DNA from: Podospora pseudoanserina
Lineage: Eukaryota; Ascomycota; Sordariomycetes; Sordariales; Podosporaceae
Direction of reading: 5' to 3'
NCBI RefSeq assembly: GCF_035222485.1
Contig: NC_085920.1
Span: 1-64,000, forward strand
Length of the DNA: 64,000 bases
The translations under genes and the position numbers were made by a program. The notes under the pieces were generated by a model. The model was not told where the DNA came from. It was given only the letters and a program-made list of their open reading frames with translations, and did no database searches. Numbering within the stretch: position 1 is the first letter of the stretch; each line of letters starts with the position of its first letter. This document shows positions 59,001 to 64,000 of this stretch, in pieces.

Positions 59001-60058
59001 CTAGTAGAGAGACTTCTCGGCCCAGCCCAACCGCTCACTCCCCTGGTCAAACACGATAAAGGCTGCTTTGAGGGCTATATCGCCCCAGATGGTAAACCCG
59101 ACACCGCTGTCACTCTGCATCCCTCCGAAGCACCTCAAACTACTGGTGTCGATTTTCGAGTACGCGAGGTAACTGCCTGGAATCCTGATCATCTGACCGT
59201 TCCCGGTCCCAAAGTAAAAGTCGGGAGTCGTCGAGTCGTTACACTCAAACGTGTATCCGCCTTGAGAGGCATCGTACTTGGCGCTGGCAATCCGGCCATA
59301 AAAAGCTTCACATACGCCCTCGGGCAAAAGGAGCAGGGTAGTACCCGTGTCCGCAATGCCGTGAATGCGTGTATTGTTGAAGCTGCCCGTCGTGCCAACT
59401 TGGAACCCGGGCGACACCCAGCTCCAGAAGCCGTCGCTGCTGTTAACTGGAACATATGTAATGTTCCCCGTGTAGGCCCCGTCGTCGATGTACCCAAAGT
59501 TGTAGCGGCCAGCTGTGTATCAGGTTAGTACGGAACAGCAATTGCAGGGGTCGTGACTTACGGGCGCCAGACTTGAGATCAGCCGTAAACACCGGCGAGT
59601 CAAGCCCGGGCATGGCTTTTTCAAAAAAAGTCTTTTGCTTGTAGGGCATCACCGTGTTGATGATGCCAAAGCCTAGGCCCACCAAGCCGTCATTGTCAGA
59701 GTCGGCTGTGAACTCTTCCGAGACCTCCCTGGCTGCTTCCACAGCCTGAGTCGACACCGTCAAGTCACCAATGGTGACTGTGTCGACGTAGACATCCCCG
59801 CTCGAGTAGCTCTGGTCCCCGTACGTGATCTTCCACGAGTATCCCTCCATCTTGTCCGCCGTGGTACTCGCGTTGGGGTCATAAAGAGTCTGCCCGTTGA
59901 TCATGCTCTCCTTGAGCAATGTGCTAAAGACCCAGAAATCACTGGACCCCGTGTCAAGGTCGAGGTTGAGCTGTTGAGCGGGTGTGCCAAGGGAAACGGG
60001 CATCAGGTATTCGACATCGTATGACTTGGGTGAGTTCTGGACGCTGCCTCTGTCATTT

Positions 60059-60096
<38 letters not shown>

Positions 60097-60357
60097 TGCT
60101 CCCTCGATTTCGGCACGCTTTTGGTTTCTTGCTCTCCGAACCCGTTTGACTGCCGCCTTTAGGTCGTGCGGAACAGGCGCGCCGTACTTGCGCAGTGTTC
60201 TTTCAAGCTCAAGTGGGCCGTTGCGTACGAACTTGGGGTTGTGCACCTGTGTCAACGATGCTGTGCCCTTTTGGACCGTGTTGCCGACGGCGACCGGTGC
60301 TAATGCGGTGGAAGCGGTCAAGAGACCTGCGAAAATGAGAGACTTGATGATCGCCAT
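59001..60357 (-). CDS. Secreted pepsin-like aspartic protease
   Basis: Exons 60357-59562 and 59512-59001, with a 49-bp intron (GTAAGT...TACTAACCTGA...CAG), close in frame to 435 aa. A signal peptide (about 1-19) and a basic propeptide (KRVRRARNQKRAEIEG, about 71-86) precede a tract of 12 Asp (88-99). The mature two-lobed domain has catalytic Asp135 in LDTGSSDFW and Asp320 in ADTGTTLLL, and the flap Tyr in WKITYGDQSYSSG. It is an A1-family acid protease of the aspergillopepsin/endothiapepsin type, secreted to digest protein at low pH. The poly-Asp tract at the pro/mature border is unusual and is encoded by a GAT/GAC microsatellite. The C-terminus has no GPI signal. Confidence 0.94.
60062..60098 (+). 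repeat. CATCGT microsatellite within the protease CDS
   Basis: Six or so alternating TCATCG units (GAC/GAT on the coding strand) encode the 12-Asp tract of the aspartic protease. Alternating codons keep the array imperfect at the trinucleotide level but perfect at the hexamer level. Confidence 0.85.
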
Positions 60358-63300
60358 GCCGGGCGACCAACTGTGTTGGAGTGGTCGGATACCAAGAATG
60401 AGAGGCGAGGATAATTGTCAAACAGAAACAATTTCTACTTATGGAACTCGCGAATAGAAAAGGAAAGAACGCCTTTTCTCGTGGACCTGCCCATGGAGGG
60501 TCCCGGGATAGGTCTTGCGGCCGGGACAGCTTAGGCCCGCTTCCAGCAAAGCAGTGCGCCTTGAATGAGTGGTACCTTCTGTTGTGTTCTGTTTGCCTCG
60601 GATTTTAGATATAGGTTGTGGTACGCGATGCCTCCTGTGACGGACAAGGCAACTACACCGAGGCTCGATTCGGAAGCATGTCGGACCTTTTCGTGTTCAG
60701 GTTTGCAAGCACATGCTGTTGATGGAATCAAAAGAAGAGAAAGAACAAGGGGGTCACTCTCTGTCTAACGTCCATCTTAATCTCATAGGTTTCGTGTGAC
60801 CTCGTCCTCCGGGCCACACCACGAGAGCAAACACCCTGTGTAGACTTGGCCCGATCGCCGTGGCCATGATCTTTTTGCTGAAGACGCATCACTTCGAGGG
60901 GAATTGTCTTGTTTGGTTGGTTTGAAAAGCATGGCACGGACATCTTCAATGAGAGCAACCAAGGTGTTCATAGATCCGAGTGACTGGACGGGATTTCGGG
61001 TATGCATACAATTTGATGTTTATAGCACTGTCGACGGGAGTCTGTTTCGTCCCAGCGCCCTGGCCGGGTGGATATTAAGGTCGAGTGCTTGGACCCGTGC
61101 AGTCACGGTCGAAGTTGCTGCAAAGCGACCCTGCAGATGCAGTCCAAAGTTTAATGACGGCGATCATTCTCGCAAGAGACCCAAGATGGTGGTCGATGGT
61201 AGGTGGGGATGGATGCTCGCAATACCAAGGTGACAAATTCTGGGTACTTAGCTGGCACCTTAGTGTAGGGACATTTTGCGTGTGCATCGTAGGCAAGCAT
61301 CAAGGACAAAGTTAGCAGAAAGGTCTCAGAATATGTCAGTGGAAAGCCACGTTGAATCCAGGATTCCAAGAAACAACTTCACCCTTGTTCAAAACAGCAA
61401 CTCAAGTCCACGAAAGGGATGCTTCCCCTCGGGGGCTCGAGGTACCCACGTACTTCACCAGGTTACCACCGCAGGGTAACAGCCATGCGTCTGAACCTCT
61501 GGAGGTAGGTATCTGGGTGTCTCGGAGGGCAATTAAGGTAAGCTTGCCCACTCTCTTTCCTAGTGAAGAGAATTCTTGTGCAGAGGTCGCGAAAGGGAAG
61601 GTGTCGATATGGCGGCGGGAATACCCGGGTAGAACTTTAGGAACAATTGAGCGATATTTGTGTTCTACCTTCCACGTTCAACACTGAGGCGGTCCGGCTT
61701 CGGCGGCGCAGGTCCAGACTGTCATGTGTATTTTGGGGTGCCATTTCCCACTCTGCAACTCAAGAGGTATCGCCTGATATGCCACCGCAAAGTTGCATTT
61801 GGGGAAGGTCAAGATGGATATCAGATCTTCCGTTAAGGCCACAGCGAATGTTGCTCTTGTCTGCCAATGCAGCTCCCAAAGGTCAGGATGTAGATGGTGG
61901 CACAGGAGGAGCAGGCAAGCGACCTTCTTGTTCCGGACAAATCGACTCACTTCATAGGCCAGCACTGTCTGGATGGTGGGAAGGCGGGGAGGGTGACCCG
62001 CATTTCACAACGTTCGTCAAGGATTTTAGCTCCCGCAGCCCACCCTAGTCTCCAACCCCACAACACAGTGTCCGGCTTGTCTCTTCACCGTGAAGAACAC
62101 GCCCACAGCACCAACATCATCAAACGCGTTGATGAAGGAGGAACTTTTATAGCATTTCGCAATGGACATGCTCTTCCATGATGAGGGGGAACCTGTCCGC
62201 CAGCCTATCCAGCCTTCTACTTTGCCATCCCTGATCTTCACGTGGGTTTTCCCTCGCGTAACACAAAATCGTAGATGGCAAAAGTGCGGTGCAGTTACTG
62301 GCCACGGTTCGACCCTTGCCAAGAATAACACTGAGGGATCATCTTTCAACTACACCCGATGGAGCAAGAGCATAGAGAAGAGCAGCAGCGGTATGGATAC
62401 TTTTGTCATCTATCGTCCTTTTGCCTTTTCTTCTGCCCAATCTCAACGTGATGGATACTACAGCGCCAAGCCGATTCCAGAAGTCTGGTCCGATTCCATG
62501 GCGTTTGGCTTCAAGGTCGTCCACCCCTTCTCCCGGCCAATGAAACATGGGACCAGCCGAGAGTTACACGTGGAGCGGGGCAGGACAAGCTCATTGATGA
62601 GCCGGCCAAGCTTCCTTCTCTTCTCGGCATGGCGGCAGTTGCAGACTGAAGCAATGGCCAAGCTTCTTACGCAAACCATTCCCCTGACATCAAAAGCCAA
62701 TGACATTGACCATCAAGAAGCCCACCCCCCGGCAGCGATAACGGCCTCTCTTGATGACAGAGATATCGACTCCATGCACACTGACGTTTGATGCCGCGCC
62801 AACATCTTATCAGCTCAAGTCACAACATCAACATTCCAGTGAGACAGCCGGCTGCACCGATGGTTGCCCAGACGCCAGACGGGTGCCCAGACAGCTGCCC
62901 AGACGGGCGTGAAGCAGCAAGCAACAGGCTAAAGCCCCCAGGGATGTCACTTGCCAGATCGGCGGGGAATTCTTCGCGCCGTCTGCAGCCAGACAGCTTG
63001 CGCCATCAAGACCTGACAAGCGAGTTTAATATCATGACTCTCCCCCCTCAGAACCTAGTGGGCTACCGACCTGCCTATTACGGGAATTCTTGTCGCTCCG
63101 GCGAATCGACTGACGGCCGACTGGGCGGACTGCTACATTGCCGTGCATAGATGGGTTGATCTGTTCAACGCCTGCGGTTGGTTGCCCGCAGGAGCTTTCT
63201 CCAACTTCCAATATGCATCCGGCAGACCGTTTCATCGGCGCCTCTGCTGCTTATCTCTAGGGTGGCCTGCGATCAAGCTGATGGTCGCCTCTTGTGGCAA

Positions 63301-63640
63301 TGGTCGAGGTGGGATGACACACAAGCCCTAAGCAAGTCCCCAGATAACCACCGACATGAGTAAAGCACATTCTGTTTTCGGCTTGGTCCCCGCCTCGAAC
63401 CTCGGTGATGGTACTGACAGTAGAGAATCCTCAGGTAGGTACCGTGTAGCGTGCCGATCAAGCTTGGGGCCGAGTTCCTGGGGGACGTAACACAATGATT
63501 AAATACCCAGCTGCCCGACCCCAAGCGGTTCCGTGGGCTTCTGTCTCCCTTGCATTCCACGATTTCCCTTCAAAACTGCCCCGATCGCCTCTGGGGGAAG
63601 TGGTCAACAACATACAGCACACCACACTACACCGCCCGCC
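60358..63640. other. Long divergent intergenic region, no gene supported
   Basis: This 3.28-kb region separates the protease and OPT start codons. Frames up to 209 codons (62,162-62,791 plus) lack domains, have unlikely composition and are not backed by splice partners. A short imperfect repeat of GCCCAGAC(A/G) type lies at about 62,865-62,910. The final 250 bp should hold the OPT promoter. A non-coding RNA or fast-evolving gene could be missed here. Confidence 0.4.
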
Positions 63641-64000
63641 ATGGCTGACGAGGAGAAGAGGGCGCTCGAGACCACCACGGCCTCGGGCACCATTCGCCCA
63701 TTCTCTGAAGGCCAACCACCCATCGAAGGTCCCAATGAGCTCAAAACGGAACTGACGGTTGGGAATTCAGAAAAGGACCATGGATCCGACGGTGCCGAGG
63801 AGGAGGAGGAGGATTTGTGGAAGCCGCTGAAGATGGAAGCCGATATTCCCTATGAGGAGAATCCGCTTACCATCAGAGCCGTTGTTGTTGGTTGCATTCT
63901 GGGCTCTCTCGTCGCTGCTTCCAACTTGTACCTTGGTGAGCGATCTTGTCTGCTCTTCTCCAGACGTGTTGGTTAATCATCATGTTCAGGTCTCAAAACT
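63641..64000 (+). CDS. OPT-family oligopeptide transporter (5' part only)
   Basis: Exon 1 spans 63641-63935, followed by a 54-bp intron (GTGAGC...TTCAG) and the first 11 bases of exon 2, cut off by the window end. The 102 visible residues have an acidic cytosolic N-terminus (GAEEEEEDLWKPLKMEADIPYEENP) and the first helix TIRAVVVGCILGSLVAASNLYL. Across the junction this continues GLKT, the NLYLGLKTG motif diagnostic of OPT transporters. Family members import small peptides, or metal-chelate and siderophore-like compounds in the YSL branch, with protons. The motif form fits the group close to bacterial and YSL-type OPTs, but the fragment is too short to decide. Confidence 0.85.

Noticed and set aside
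62162-62791. 209-codon frame as a hypothetical gene
   Set aside because: No family-like sequence, unusual composition for this genome, and competing frames on the other strand; not enough support.
62865-62910. Short GCCCAGAC repeats as a CRISPR-like array
   Set aside because: Units are adjacent with no spacers of constant length, and the organism is a eukaryote; it is a simple imperfect tandem repeat.

Overview
The window looks like nuclear DNA of a filamentous ascomycete, most likely a Sordariomycete. The genes have short GT-AG introns (about 45-75 bp) with CTAAC/CTGAC-type branch sites. The families present (GH11 xylanase, RTA1 proteins, Zn2Cys6 regulators, MFS and OPT transporters, small secreted cysteine-rich proteins) are typical of such fungi. 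The left end carries the mutation signature of repeat-induced point mutation (RIP). The class is inferred from these traits; no marker gene settles it.

Bases 1 to about 11,330 form an AT-rich repeat block in which CA and TG are almost absent and TA is extremely common. It holds an old, broken Ty3/Gypsy-type (chromovirus) LTR retrotransposon at about 2161-9620. That element is inserted into one copy of another repeat, whose second copy lies at 10671-11110. A related solo LTR lies in reverse orientation at 10274-10670, and a short LTR-tail scrap at 11245-11310. No host gene is visible there. From 11.3 to 14.3 kb is a transition zone made largely of short imperfect duplications, without a gene I can defend.

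From 14.3 to 28 kb is an accessory region: a secreted GH11 xylanase, an RTA1-like membrane protein, a decayed chitin-binding/deacetylase gene, an FAD monooxygenase fused to a membrane domain of about 280 residues, two small secreted cysteine-rich proteins and a 14-helix drug-type MFS exporter. From 28.9 to 47.5 kb are mostly core-type genes: a RhoGAP-like protein that appears to lack the arginine finger, a small lysine-methyltransferase-like protein, a double SnoaL-like protein, a flavin monooxygenase, a 921-aa Zn2Cys6 regulator, the KEOPS subunit CGI121, proline dehydrogenase, a Tim17-family protein, a conserved protein whose first exon is just the ATG, and an intron-containing tRNA-Gln(UUG).

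From 47.9 kb to the end are a ZIP metal transporter, a free-standing cellobiose-dehydrogenase-type cytochrome (AA8), a sugar/quinate-type transporter, a BNR-repeat protein, a second Zn2Cys6 regulator, a secreted aspartic protease and the start of an OPT oligopeptide transporter that runs off the right edge. Plant-biomass use (xylanase, AA8 cytochrome, sugar and peptide uptake, acid protease) is a recurring theme, but the genes are not arranged as an evident co-regulated cluster.

Exon boundaries were placed by hand from splice consensus and frame continuity. Nearly all multi-exon models close in frame with family-like protein across each junction. All family names are from recognition of motifs, not from searches.
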